From the NCBI GenBank assembly GCA_003194525.1, contig NBIV01000159.1:62001-126000 (forward strand): a DNA stretch of 64,000 bases, in the 5' to 3' direction. Origin of the DNA: Gracilariopsis chorda (Eukaryota; Rhodophyta; Florideophyceae; Gracilariales; Gracilariaceae). Of the stretch, positions 11,404-23,485 are shown one piece after another (position 1 is the first letter of the stretch; each line of letters opens with the position of its first letter). The notes beneath the pieces were generated by a model. That model saw only the letters and a list, made by a program, of their open reading frames with translations, was not told the DNA's origin and searched no databases. Made by a program: the position numbers and the translations under genes.

Positions 11404-11880
11404 GTGGGCCACAGTGTCTCGTTTTCGTTCCTTGGTGCTTGCATTGCCTCCAGTGCATCACGCAGCGTTATTGGGAGGCGCCAAATTTACAGCTCAGCAC
11501 AACAGCTGGAGCTCTCCGTCTCTTTTCAGAAGGATAAAACCATGATCAAATTTGGTGACGAGCCTCAGCGCAGCCTTGGCCTGGTCACTCTTTCATTCTC
11601 CACCATCCACGAGACCTCAGTTGTGACTAATTCAAATTTCGGCAACGCCGGTGTAACTCCCATCCTCTTTCTGGACGTGTGCTCTCGTTATCATATGGTG
11701 TTTTATATTCATAAGCGCACTTTTCACAGCACCATGGACAGATGGACGCAGCCACTGACCTACATGAATGAAGACATGTCATGGGCATGTAATACCAACC
11801 AGCTCAAACGTTTCCCAACTCCAATTTCTCATGCTGCAAGAGAGTGCAAGCGAGCTGGTTGGTACAACATGTTTACCTGA
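11404..11880 (+). pseudogene. Possible retroelement relic
   Basis: The reading FGDEPQRSLGLVTLSF, then TPILFLDVCSRYHMV and WTQPLTYMNEDMSW, resembles the segment after the protease motif and before integrase in some LTR elements (family pattern: FGD...S.G.V, LGLDV..K, PL.YKNGH.YW). It sits alone between two full elements, without LTRs. Treated as a fossil of uncertain family. Confidence 0.35.
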
Positions 11881-12439
11881 TAATCGACAGCTCAGAGCTG
11901 TAGTGCAACTGCCGATGACTAGAACTACGATCAGTGTCATTCTCAGAATGACCTCAGTTCTTATAGAAATTAGAGGGTTGTGATTTAATCACATATAATG
12001 GACGTATGTCTTAATGGGTGCCACTATATTACATTCGCCCCTTCTTTGAAATCGATGTCCTCATCGATTGAGAGATTTGAGACCATGTTCTTTGAGAAAT
12101 TTTGTTGAGATGTTCGTGGATCTTGCCTAGCAGTGATTAATCCATCTCCAACGTCAGATTAATGGACCACACAATGTAGGACGCGCAATACACCAGTTGG
12201 GTATCACAGCCATAGCTGATTTGATGCTTCCGCATAGGGAAGCACTTCAGTGCTATTTATAAGATAGAAGTACGACCCCGCTACCATAAAATGGGGGGTC
12301 ATGAAATCTCACAACTCTCAAGCTCCGTACAGCTTTCATGTTCTACTACCGTCAAGAACACACGTTGCCACGGGGTGAAGAAAAGAAGCGATTCCTACCA
12401 AAAGAATGTGCGAGCATGACTTCCGCTTTTGTAGCCATC
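11881..12439. other. Spacer between two Gypsy elements
   Basis: No gene is seen. It contains ATTACATTCGCCCCTTCTTT near 12,030, which could be the edge of another decayed element, but no partner repeat was found. CCATC at 12435-12439 is the left target duplication of the next element. Confidence 0.4.
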
Positions 12440-12750
12440 TGTTAATTATTGCAGCAATTTCCCCAAGTGGAAACAGTTGTTTCCAGAAGAAGCACCAAAA
12501 TTCAAACTGAAGCAGTTTGAATCGCGGGGTAGCCCACGCAGTGCACACGCAACCTACGCGGTCGTAGGTGGGCTTCCAGAAGAAAGCTGCGCGCAATAGA
12601 ACTAGAGAATAAATAAGCCTGCCTTCGGAGAGAACTTTGAAGGAAGAGGGCAGAACTCAGAGAGAGACCTCTGAGCCTTTTGTGCCTGTTTTCTTTTGCC
12701 TACCGCGCTATTTCAGACAGACTTCAACCACAAATCGTATCCGACAAGCA
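12440..12750 (+). repeat. Left LTR of Gypsy element 2
   Basis: This 311-bp repeat starts TGTTAATTATTG and ends ACAAGCA. Its partner is 16949-17259. Confidence 0.93.
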
Positions 12751-13182
12751 AAGTGCTTTGAGACGTCAAATCGTACCAGAACGCTACGAGAAGAAGATGT
12801 CTACTTATGGACTGCTTAACACTATCCAAGCCCCAAACTTGGCTAAAGTAACACAACCGTAACTGATTCGTTTTGAGACAAACTACTCAGCCTATGTGGA
12901 GCGCGTGAAAGACATCAATGCAGGCACACCGGCAGGCCAGAGAATCAAAGTTGCATCAATTCGTCAATGGATCAAACCCAAGCTGCTGCATAGCCTTTGC
13001 ATCTTAGGCAGGATCGAGGGCGATTAGAAGGCCGAAAAAGCAACGGACGACTCTGTGAAGAACTGGCTCGATTGTCGCCTGGCACACACATCTTGAGATC
13101 TCAATGATCGCTTGGAAGAGGTAATTTCAAGATTAACGTATAATGTTTCCCCGAGAGACCCCCCGGAATCGCCGAACAGTTT

Positions 13183-14130
13183 GTGCTCGACGTTATAACC
13201 ACACTAGACGAGCATAACGCATCTGAGGTAATCACAGAGAGCGACAGATGCAAGAAGCTGGTCCCGAAGCTCGTGAGCAAAGTAGAACCGCCCAAACTGA
13301 AGCAACTGGTTAGAGACCAGATGGGCATGTGGACTGCAGAGCAGAAAGGAAACTTGAAGTTCTTTGCAAACACACTGTCAACACTCGCTGACCAACTTAA
13401 TGCTGTTCAGTCAGCTACTTCAAAGCTGAAACGAAAGCACGGACAGGGCTATCAGAGGAACACCCAGAACGGGACCGGACAAGAGCGCCCAGGACAGGTC
13501 CAGAAGAGTACCCGCCCCACCCGTGAACGTCTCGGAAAAAAGGTAGACTCTGTCGACACGAAACAGAAGGAAGACCAAGGAGACTGGAATAAGCCGTGCC
13601 TCAACACTGAGGAATGCGATGGCATCCACCACATGAGCAAGTGTCCAGTCTCCTCGAAGGAGACAAGGTGGGAACTTTTGGACCGATTCTTTGGAAACAA
13701 GAAGAACAACGGGAAGAAGGCCAATTTATCTTCCGTTCGTTCCCTTTCACGAATAACTCCGAATGAAGACGAAGGCAGGTACTCGGTAATGCTCAAAAAC
13801 GTGGAAGAAGTTGCCTTGGGAGACTCAGGAGCCGACTGTTCTACGACCTCATCCGCATTATTTGCAGTAATCAGGGAGAAGCATCCCGACACGCCCTATC
13901 AGAGACTCGAAGAGCCAATGATATTAGAGTAAGCATTTAGAGACACTACCGACATCCCCCATTCGAAAGCCGTGGCAAAGACACAGCTATCAATTACAAT
14001 CATGTTGTCGAACACCGGCCTCCCAGTCCGCATTCGAGATGTAGACGTTTTGATTGCAGAAGATGACATGGCAAAAGTACTGCTAGGTAGACCGCTTCTG
14101 GAGGCGATCAGATTCGATCTAGGAAAGAAT
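13183..14130 (+). pseudogene. Gag and protease region of Gypsy element 2
   Basis: A charged, Lys/Gln-rich Gag-like segment contains a Cys/His cluster (CLNTEECDGIHHMSKCP) like a degenerate zinc knuckle. A retropepsin region with ALGDSGADCSTTS and then LLGRPLLEAI follows. Fossil. Confidence 0.75.
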
Positions 14131-14459
14131 CTTCGAAACGTGGGCTCAAAAATCGACAGTATGTCAGAGAGAGCACTGAAATCAGAGACTGCGCCGCTTT
14201 CTTCGACAACCTTCAAAGGACTGAACTACGAAGAAGCAGACGACGATCCGATAGATCTTCCAAAGTGTCTGCAAGCAGGAGTTGGGATCGGAACTGACGA
14301 AACTATTCAGAAAAGAGTACTTAAGGCTGTTCAAAACGCCACAGCCAACAGAATGTCACCGACAGGCACAAAAGAATTGAAGTCATTGTTGGAAAGCCAT
14401 TGGGACTGCTTCGCGTCAAACTGGTGCCCGATCTTCGTTCGAAGGTAACACCGCTGTCC

Positions 14460-15830
14460 GTGCGACTCAAACCTAACGCCAAGCGCTTCCGATGCGCCCA
14501 GCGCCGCTACGCTCCAAACCAAGGAGTTTTCATCAAACACACAATACGCCAGCTCGAGAAAGTCGGCGCCGTATATAAGAATCCGAGGGTGCGTTGGGCA
14601 AGCCCAGAACTAGCAGTACCGAAGCCAGCCACGTAAAAGCTACGGTTCACAGTAGATTTTCGTGGGACCAATGCCAGGACACTTCCGCTGCAGTCAGCGA
14701 TGTCACATCTGGAGTCCCTTCTCCAGAACTGTAGTGAAAGCGAATGCTTTGCGAACATTGATTTCACCCACGGATACTGGGAAATACCCTTAGACCCTAC
14801 CTCGCAAGAAATCGTGTCCATACAAACCCCAGATGGAGTTTACTCACCAACACGAAATTTGCAGGGACGAATGGATTGTGGGAATCATTTCCAGTCCGTC
14901 ACTAGCAAACAATTTGCAGGAAAGGTAAAGCGAGTGATCCAGTGGCTTGACGACTTTCTCATATACGTGAAAACAGAAGAGAAGCTACTAGAAGACATTA
15001 AGGCTTTTTTATCTGCTGCCGCAAGGTTGGTTTCAAATTCAACCCGGCCAAATCTTGTTATTTCTATAAGGAAGTGAAGTTCTGCGGCAAAATTATATCG
15101 CCAGAAGGAGCCAGTTTCGACCCTCGGAACATTGAAGCACTGTTGACCATGCGTAAGCCTGAGATGGGTAGCGAACTGCAGCAACTAATGTGCGCCGCAA
15201 ACTGGATGTGATCTTCTATTCCGAACTACTCAAAGATAGTTCAGCCGCTCCACGACCTACTCGAAGACGCGTATAAGCAGGCTGGTAAACGAACCAAAAA
15301 GGCATTGGGGAAGATTCACATCAGCAGCTCCAAAAGAAACGCACACACAACAGCATTCACCCATATAATTTTCCAACTAGCTGCGGCAACTAAGATCTCG
15401 CCGCCTAAGGAAGGGTACAGAACTTGCCTCTTCACAGACGCCTCGGATTTTCATTGGTGTGCCATCCTAACGCAGTCGCCTGAGGCGGAAGAACGCAAAT
15501 CAGTCGAAAACCAAACGCACGAGCCAATTTGTTTCTTGTCTGGTTCGTTTAGAGGTTCTGCTGAAAGATGGAGCGTCCCTGAGAAGGAAGGGTTCTCTAT
15601 AGTTGAAGCCATGTGCAGGATGGACTATCTCACAGCTAGCAGAATGATATCAATCTACACCGACCATTCCAACCTCGTATAATTATACGACCCATACGGC
15701 CAGAACCCAGGGATCGCGCGACATGCCGCAAACAAACTCATGCGGTGGGCTCTCGAGCTGAGCGCTTTCCGTTACATCATCAAGCACATCCTGGGAGAGA
15801 AGAAAGTCTGTGCCGACATGCTCTCTAGAC
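14460..15830 (+). pseudogene. Reverse transcriptase and RNase H region of Gypsy element 2
   Basis: FANIDFTHGYWEIPLD and IQWLDDFLIYVKTEEKLL mark the polymerase. LFTDASDFHWCAILTQ, CFLSGSFRGSAERWS and IYTDHSNLV mark RNase H. Fossil. Confidence 0.85.
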
Positions 15831-16049
15831 GGGGGTAGAGCCAAAGAAGACAGTACAGAATTCTAACGTAGGAAGAGCCAGCGCACTTATGGTGGCCCCG
15901 ATCAGTCCAAGTATCGACGAAGAACTCGACTGGCCTTCGAAGAAAGAAATCCTCGCATCACAGAATATGCACTCCACATAAGCTCCAAAGAACCTCTTGA
16001 AGCAAGAGAAGCCTTGAAAATTCGTTTCAGGCCAGATATGGATCCCCGA

Positions 16050-16900
16050 GACAGACAAGCTGCTGCGTCTACGAACGCTTATCGCCGCACATACCGGAAG
16101 AGGAGGCCACAGAGCATTGTACCCTATGCTGGCATCCGTATTTGACCATTTTCGTTGGAAGAGCATTCGCGAAGACACCCAGCAGTTTGTATCATCCTGT
16201 TTCCATTGCATAGCAACAGAGTCTGGTTCTACTGTACCCATATCACTAGGCCACACCATGCATGCATGCCAATTAGCTAAAAGAGATAATTCACTTTGAC
16301 TACTGTTACATGAAACGCGGAGAGAAAGAGCTTCTGTACGTCCTAATCGTGAAGGACGACCTGTCGGGATACGTTTGGCTGAAGCCTACATCAGACGCTG
16401 ACGCGGATAACACAGCAGAAGTACTACTGGACTGGTTCGCATCCTTCGGAATTCAGAAGTGTTGGATATCCGACAAAAGAAGCCATTTCAAGAATCAGGT
16501 AGTGAAACAGGTCGCCGAAGCACTGAAGGCTAATCACCATTTCACACTCCTGTACTGTCCCTGGACTAATGGATCTGTAAAATTAGTGTGCAGAGAGCTA
16601 CTAAAAACAACAAAAGCGATACTGTCTGAGTTGCAAGTGCTGCGAAAGGCCTGGACGTCAATCCTTCCTCGGTCAAGGACCATCTTGCGTATCAAGCAAA
16701 CGAGTTACTGACTATCGAATTAAAGGACAGTCGTCGCAACGCTGGCGTTCCATAACTGCTTGTGAAGTGGAAATGTTTTACCGACAATGAAACAGACTAG
16801 GTATCTATCGAATAACTCAAGGAAGATGTACCCGTACTACTGAAAAAATATCTGGAAGATATGCAAATGCCAGGAACTCAGCGTCAGCGAAAAATTGCTC
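16050..16900 (+). pseudogene. Integrase and chromodomain-like region of Gypsy element 2
   Basis: LLYVLIVKDDLSGYVWL, CWISDKRSHFKNQVV and YCPWTNGSVKLVCREL are the integrase core motifs. A short chromodomain-like stretch (LLVKWKCF) follows near 16,760. Fossil. Confidence 0.8.
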
Positions 16901-16939
16901 GCGACATCGAACTACAATAATCAAACGAGTCGTTTGGTT

Positions 16940-16948
16940 ATGGGGGAC
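16940..16948 (+). promoter_or_regulatory. Polypurine-like tract of Gypsy element 2
   Basis: ATGGGGGAC stands directly before the right LTR. Confidence 0.4.
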
Positions 16949-17259
16949 TGTTAACTATTGCGGCAATTTCCCCAAGTGGAAGCAGTTGTTTCCGGAAGAA
17001 GCACCAAAATTCAAACTGAAGCAGCTTGAATCGCGTGGTAACCCACGGAGTGCACACGCAACCTACGCAGTCGTAGGTTGGCTTCCAGAAAAAGGCTGTG
17101 CGCAATAGAACTAGAGAATAAATAAGCCTTCCTTCGGAGAGAACTCTGAAGGAAGGGGGTACAACTCAGAGAGAGACCTCTGAGCTTTTTGTGCCAGTTT
17201 TCTTTTGCCTACCGCGCTATTTCAGACAGACTTCAACCACGTATCGTATCCGACCAACA
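16949..17259 (+). repeat. Right LTR of Gypsy element 2
   Basis: This 311-bp repeat starts TGTTAACTATTG and ends ACCAACA. It is followed by the target duplication CCATC. Confidence 0.93.
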
Positions 17260-17264
17260 CCATC

Positions 17265-17754
17265 TTGTCATCCTCAACAAAGACTGGCCGTTCCTGAATA
17301 TTCTAACCACTCTCAGCCATGCCTTCGAATTTAGAATGCAGCTGCACAATTAAGAATCCTCCAAATCGACAGTTCGAGAGGAACATCGTGTACAACGTTC
17401 GGATTTGATCTCCAACCATCTTGTAATAAGCGAGGTCCCAGAGTCGTTGATAAGTGTACCGTTAACCAGAAGGCTAGTTTTCGAAAACGGTCGATCCTGG
17501 AATTGTCAAGCCCATATCTTTGAGCCATTGCAATGGCTTTCAAAGCTGATCTGACCATTTGCTTTTTGTCACTGAGATAAAGAGAATGATGTAAAGAAGG
17601 CGGTACATTCAAAAAACATACCCGCAGAGCCAAGAAAACGACGATGAGGATGATGTGTTTATTGTCGATGTGCATCTTTTAACTTTTCCTTGCTATTGCA
17701 CGCATCGCTCTCGGGACTTCCAACTCAGCACAAATTTTCCCAATAGTATTTTCT
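17265..17754. other. Spacer
   Basis: A minus-strand frame of 114 codons (17331-17675) with a hydrophobic N terminus is present but shows no family. Nothing else is seen. Confidence 0.35.
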
Positions 17755-19696
17755 ATGCGGAAACAGACCATTTGTCTTAAAGGAGCCCAAGCCACAGCCA
17801 AGCACCGGCATCAAATGAAGCAAGTAGCAGTATCTATGCTGCCGAACAAGAAGAGAAAAGATAAGACTTGCGACATCGTCAAACGAACACGATTAAGCAA
17901 AAGCACAATCTATAATTCCAAAAAGCTTGTAGACACGCAAAACAAAGAAAACCTACTCCTAATTCTCAGCGATGAGAGATATTCAAAACCAGGTGATTCT
18001 ACTGTTTTAACATCGCATGAAGAGAAGCTTATTGTGAGCAGAGTGTTACAAGCTGCTGAACTTGAATTTGCGGTAGACAACCGAGCTAGATAGAAGAATG
18101 GCACTAAATCTGAGGATGCCATTAGGTCATTTCGCGCAAGACGCTGTGAGCTGACATACAAAATCCATTACCCAAAAGACAACGCAAAACTGAAACAAGA
18201 ATCTTATGAGCACATAAAACCTTTCTTCGATGTGTTAGAACATATTGAAGCCAAGCATTCTTGTATCCTTCGAGATCCTTCACGCATCTGGACCATAGAC
18301 GAAACGGCTGTGAACGCCACGTGGGGTAAAGCTATGAAGGCTTACGGATCTGCCACATTCAAACATGGAGGCTGCAAGGTCGCTTAAAAGATACAGGCCG
18401 TAGATAAGCACATTAATGACCTGATCATGTGCTTCGCATCTGGTTTGAAAGCACCATAATTCTTTATAGTCGCCGGGAAGAACATTATGAACCATTGGTT
18501 CGATCTACTTCCGAATACCTACACACGAAAAGCTCCTCCAATTGCATTGAGTTTCAATTACTTGACTGGATGCCACGTGATGCTCTCGTGAAGTGCACAG
18601 AAAATAGATCCATGGACAGTCAGATTCTTGAAGTGTCCATGAAACATGTTAACACGTTTGTACGTAAGCGTATCCCTGCATCCGAATCGTATCTGCTAAC
18701 TATGGAAGGTCATTTTTCTCGCAAAGAGATCCGGTGGATGATGGAGTGCAAAAATAAAGATTTTATCCCTGCTGTGAAGTTTGCAAGCACTTCTGAAATA
18801 CTGCACCCATGTGACAGAAGAATCAACAAAACCTTCAAAGTGTCCACGAGGAATCTGTGATACCAATTTGGCCTCTCCGCCGTGCCTAAAACCAAAATTC
18901 CGCGGTTCAACCTCGCATGTGCTTTGTACGCACATGCTACTATATCCGCGCAAATAATAAAGAATTCATTCGACGACACTGGGATATATCATTTTGGCCC
19001 AGCATTTGCGTATAGGTAAAAGGTGGAAGACCCGTAAGATTGCTACATAACACAGTCCAAGTGTGACACTATTGCAGAGAGGAACCTTCGTGTCCATAGG
19101 AGAAGATGCGATGCAGAAGTCTCTGAAAAAGCGCGAGACATATTTAACAACGAACGAAATGATTCTATGATCGCTCACAAGGTCTCAATGCTGTTGAAAA
19201 ATGCACAGACGGCAAGCAGTATAATCATGGAAGCCACTGCTCCAATCAAGACAGAACAAGAGTTGACTGGAATTTGTGGATCTTCTTTAAAGCATGTATC
19301 ACTCGATTGTGGTGTTCTTGCTGAACCTAAAACTGTTGGGCAAATGTTGGAAGAAATACGTAAGAAGGATGCCAAAAAGCAAGAGAACCAGAAAGCAACG
19401 TAGCGTAAAAACCAAGTGCGGGCGGCAAAACGCAAAGAGAAAGAGCTACAGAGGCAAAGACTTGGAGCACGAAAGAAATAACACCAGGGTCGTTGCGCTG
19501 AAAAAAGGTTGCAAAAGCAGGCTACTCAGTTCCGTGAGTGCAGTCGTAAGTCCGGAGCAAGTGCTGCGAAGCAGCAAAGGAGTCGTATTGTAGCTCGAAA
19601 GTGTGAAGAACAGAAAAGGGAGGCGTTGATGGCCGCAACTATAGCCACGGACGTTGTTGCAGGAGTTGTATGCGGCGCTCTTGGCATGGCATAGTT
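17755..19696 (+). pseudogene. Pogo/DDE_1-type DNA transposase, decayed
   Basis: An N-terminal helix-turn-helix-like segment (CDIVKRTRLSKSTIYNSKK) precedes a DDE_1-type catalytic region: IWTIDETAVNATWGK (first Asp), FFIVAGKNIMNHWF, then LTMEGHFSRKEIRWMM, where Glu replaces the usual second Asp of the DGHxSR motif, and EILHPCDRRINKTFK (third acidic residue). The C-terminal part is Lys/Arg/Gln-rich and probably coiled coil. The frame changes near 18,560. In-frame stops include TAG 18091, TAA near 18386 and 18457, TGA 18858, TAA 19017, TAA 19035 and TAG 19401. The full length would be about 640 residues, long for pogo. Terminal repeats were not found. Dead element; the family call is reasonably good. 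Confidence 0.68.
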
Positions 19697-20278
19697 TCCA
19701 GAATCGAACTTCGGTCTATAATTTGGAGAAGCGGGGGATGAGGAGATTGCTTCGAGTCTGGCTGCAGCTATGATCGTTATGGAAGCTTGGAAGCTGAATT
19801 CTTAATGGAACAGACTACGGCAATGCGATTGCGCATAGTTTTAAACTCCAAAAGGAAACAGTTTTTGAGGTACAGTAAAATCTTTGGAAATGTTCCCAAA
19901 ACGAGCATTTTGTGAACGTTAATGATTCTATGGAGCACATACCGCCCTCCTGCAAGTATTTACCGGCCGCGCTTGGACCCTACATCGAATCTCTTTGTTT
20001 CTACACAACAGGAAATGTTTTGCTCGCTCGGATTTGGACTCAACATACTTAATAGTGTGGACCATTTCATTCTTAGATGCTACCGATGAGCGGCATCGTA
20101 GTGTCGAGAAGTCACATCTACCCTAGAGAGACAAAGTTCTGACGCCGCATCAATAATAAGGACATAGCCACAAAAGGTGTTGATTTATCTAGAGAAAGAA
20201 GTTTTTCTCAATCTAACCCCTACCGTAGTTTGGAAATAGAGAGACGAGCTCACATTAACGCACACGCACACGCACACA
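19697..20278. other. Spacer with short CA-rich repeat
   Basis: No gene is seen. An ACGCAC/ACACGC microsatellite-like tract (about 20257-20278) abuts the left LTR of the next element, which hides any target duplication. Confidence 0.5.
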
Positions 20279-20528
20279 TGTGCGCGGTTCGGTTGAAGCA
20301 TGGGGTGTTAAACTAAAGGCGAGGAGTTCGATGCCCCCGAGTTTAATGAGGAGGCGCGCTAATCGGTGTCTTAAGGACACCGATGGTCTTTCCCAATCTG
20401 GAAACACATAGAGGTGAAGTGCTACCTACGATGCAGACGGTAAACTGCCCCCCACGCGTGTGTGACAGAGACAGAGGTGGGTGGATGACGGTGCTCCAAG
20501 ACGAATTCGGTGCGTAGCATCCACTACA
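20279..20528 (-). repeat. LTR of Gypsy element 3 (3' side)
   Basis: A 250-bp repeat in the same orientation as 25354-25606. The ends are TG...CA, with the outer end placed to within a few bases. Confidence 0.85.
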
Positions 20529-20538
20529 CTCCCCTTCC

Positions 20539-21111
20539 TCATAGACCAAGTTCTCTTTTCGCTCGCTCGGCCAGATGGGAAGGCGTGTTTTTGCGTCTCA
20601 GTAGTTTCGCGATCATGTCAGGGACATCGTCGTACATCCTCGCAAGCGGTTCCAATGTATCTTGAAACCTACTCAAACCTTTCCAGCAAACATAGACAAA
20701 GAGATCGTCCTTTTCGACGTCCAGTCCTAACATGCGAACAGCGGGCATTCGTGATTCTGATGCTAAAATGTGAGACATGATTGCTTCCGTGTCCAGTGAC
20801 GTGTCGTGATGAAACTTGAAACGAGTGCCGTGCATTTCGTCTAGCATGTCGTTGCGTAAGTCTTCTACCGGAAATACGTAGTTGGACAGAACATGCACGA
20901 TGCGCCGCGTACCACGCGAGCGTAGTGCGAGTTTCTCCCCCTTGAACAATTTTTCTAGTGCAACAAGCACAAAGTCATTCTTTTCGAAGTTCGGTAGTTT
21001 TCCCTTCGAGGCCCTACATCGTGATATCTCCCTGTTGCGCTGTAAAGAACTGTGCAACACTGGGTCAAGGTTGGCTAGTTTTTCATGCCGAACATTCACG
21101 TTGACACACAT
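20539..21111 (-). pseudogene. Integrase C terminus and chromodomain of Gypsy element 3
   Basis: FEKNDFVLVALEKLFKGEKL is the linker usual after integrase. LGLDVEKDDLFVYVCWKGLS and DVPDMIAKLLR match a chromodomain-like fold. Fossil. Confidence 0.7.
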
Positions 21112-21749
21112 CCTTCGAGCTGCACTGCCGTGACTGTGATTTGTCTGGCTTCTGGGGTATTAAGAAAATCCGTGACGGGAAGAGTAGGGTCCATACCAAG
21201 AAAGGATGTGACGGGTGCAATTTGGTTGCGATGAAGGGAAGATGCATTGTTCAAGACGCTCTTAATCACCGGTAAAAGATCTGGTAACACCTTGAACTCC
21301 ATCTGTAACTCTGAAACAAGGGCCCGAAAGGTTCGTACGACCTCCTCGAGTCGTTCGACTGCCCCATTGCTCCAACGAGTATAGGGCAGAGTGAAATCAT
21401 ACGGAACCCGTAAAGCCTTAGTGATAAGCCAAATTGTTTCGTTCTTAAAATGCGTGGGACCATCTGACATTAAGCTTTGGGAAACCAAGAACGCAGCCTA
21501 CCGGTCAATTATTGCTAATGCAGCGTTCTCTGCTGCAGTTCCAGGAGTAGCGGAACCCCATTGGTAGTCAGAAAGATCATTTCGTGGCATCAGAATATAC
21601 CTTGCACCGGCACTGCTTTTCCCGATTTCGATGTAGTCGAACTGGAGTAGATCATTGGGCATCGTTCCGTGCAATGCTGGCCCAAACGGTCTTGGGACTT
21701 TTTCGCCGCCACGTCTTGAGAGGCAGTGGATACAGGCTTTGACAGACAT
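21096..21749 (-). pseudogene. Integrase core of Gypsy element 3
   Basis: The segment contains LLQFDYIEIGKSSAGARYI, LMSDGPTHFKNETI and LPYTRWSNGAVERL, the three acidic-core regions of a Gypsy integrase. Fossil. Confidence 0.8.
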
Positions 21750-21815
21750 TTGAATGTCGTCCTGAAGTGTTCACCAGTGGTAAATATTGCTGAGAGTTTG
21801 CAAGGTGAGTTGTTT

Positions 21816-23219
21816 TCATCCATGTCCGGCAGGTCCTGTGTGGGCGATTATGCAAAGTCGGAGTTGTATACCGTCTGCATTCTCTGGAATCCAGATGGGA
21901 CTATTGGAAGTTTTCTGAAGTCCATCGATGACCTTCATTTCAGGTGGGAGCTGTGCTACTTTATCCTTCTGCTGCTTTGCGATTTCATCGGAGGAAGGGC
22001 AGCAAAATATATCCGAGACCGTGGAGGGTAGGACTGGTACTAAGATTAGGCGTCGAACTGGTTTTGGAGCTGACAAACATTTTAACGAGTCTGCCCATAC
22101 GTTGTCCAGCCAACTGATTTGAAAACAGTTGTACGAATAAGGACTGAGTCCAACCGCCCAACGTAAAACCTTCCTGGTTGAAGATTGGCTAAGGTGGGGC
22201 ACGAGCAAAAGAGGTTCGAACAAGAAAATGAGATAGTTGTGGTCCGTGAACAAGTCCAATCTCGGCGAGGTTGCGCCAGGCCAGTGCAGTCGTTTGACTG
22301 TAGGCATGATCGCATAGTTTTCCTTCTCGAGTTTGAACCATCCCATTTGCGCGGCACTTAATTGTCCGGAGCAGAATGCCAGTGGGCTGTGACGCTGTTC
22401 CTTGTGAGGCTTACACTGGTCTTCTCGAAGAACTTGAGTAACTATACCCGACCATATTGTGTCGGAGGCGTCCATCTAGGTGCAAAGTCTTTGACCTTCG
22501 TCGGGTTGGACCTACGTAACATGTTTCTTGAGAGCTTCTTTGCATTGTTTAAAACTGTTTGCTTCGGATTCGTTCCAGTTCAAGTCACTCAGCTTTAATA
22601 ATAGTACTGAGCGTTTCTTTCTTTTTCCAGCCTTTTCGTAGACGTGTTTCATGAACTCATGCAGATGTCTTATGGCTTCTAGCAGGGCCAGGATCCCGTT
22701 CTTGAGTCACTACATTGCGCAAATGAATTGCTGCAAATGTGCTCCCGTGGTGAGTGGCTCCATCTTGACAAGGCCTTCTAACTAACGTGGGTCATGGTGT
22801 ACGCCGTCAGAGGAAACTACTCGACCACACTAGTGAGTGGAAGTTGCCAAAAGAGTGCATTTATTTGGGTGGAGACGGATGGAAAACTGTGCGCATGTGC
22901 GCAAAAGAGTTTGTATCCCATCCAGTAGACCTTCAATTTTAGAGCTGTGTAGGTAGCAAAATGTCATCGAGCCAGTACCGCAGTTGCTTCTCGAGTTCGT
23001 TTGGGAACACTGTTGCAAAAGCGGACTGAAGGTGCGTCGTGGCGTTTGTGGTGCCGTCAAGTACTCTTGTCGGTGAAAAAACTCCATCTGGTGTGATAAA
23101 AGAGTGACGTTCTTGGGAGTTCTTGTCCAGAAAAAATGCCAGTAGCCGTGAGAGAGATCAACTTCCGCGAAGTAACGGGATCTAGCGAGCTTCAGAAGCT
23201 CTTGTTCGATGTTCGGCAT
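21816..23219 (-). pseudogene. Reverse transcriptase and RNase H region of Gypsy element 3
   Basis: FAEVDLSHGYWHFFW marks the polymerase palm. MDASDTIWSGIVTQV and LAFCSGQLSAAQMGWFKLE mark RNase H. The reverse transcriptase type is the same as in element 2. Fossil. Confidence 0.8.
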
Positions 23220-23485
23220 TAGAAACTGGTGTTTTCCAGTGTACTGGTTAATTCATCTGAAGTGAAATGGGAAACGAAGCGTGTTAGGCCGGGCTTCGGA
23301 AAAACCAGCTGTGCGGAAGCCTAAAGAGAGGCAGGGTTGGAATATGCCATTTCTGTCTAAATGAGGTCGGAAATAAAGTTATCCAGATATTCCCATTCGC
23401 TCAGTGAGGATTTTCGGAGTCGCACTCGTATCAGACGTGTATCAGGAGAAAGATTAATCTTCAAAGATGCGACAAGAGCCAATGG

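Larger units (their letters stand above)
12440..17259 (+). mobile_element. Ty3/Gypsy LTR element 2, fossil
   Basis: This is a 4.8-kb element with two 311-bp LTRs, flanked by a perfect 5-bp duplication CCATC (12435-12439 and 17260-17264). The LTRs differ at roughly 8% of positions by eye, so its age is close to that of element 1. Parts run gag, protease, reverse transcriptase, RNase H, integrase and a chromodomain-like tail. It is broken, with something like ten breaks. It belongs to a different Gypsy lineage from element 1: its reverse transcriptase reads FTHGYWEIPL and WLDDFLIY. Confidence 0.93.

Noticed and set aside
17331-17675. Minus-strand frame of 114 codons with a hydrophobic start
   Set aside because: No family, no promoter or poly(A) support, and it lies in a short spacer between dead elements.
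19873-19882. CAGTAAAATC, like a pogo terminal repeat
   Set aside because: No inverted partner was found, and the orientation would make it a left end to the right of the transposase.
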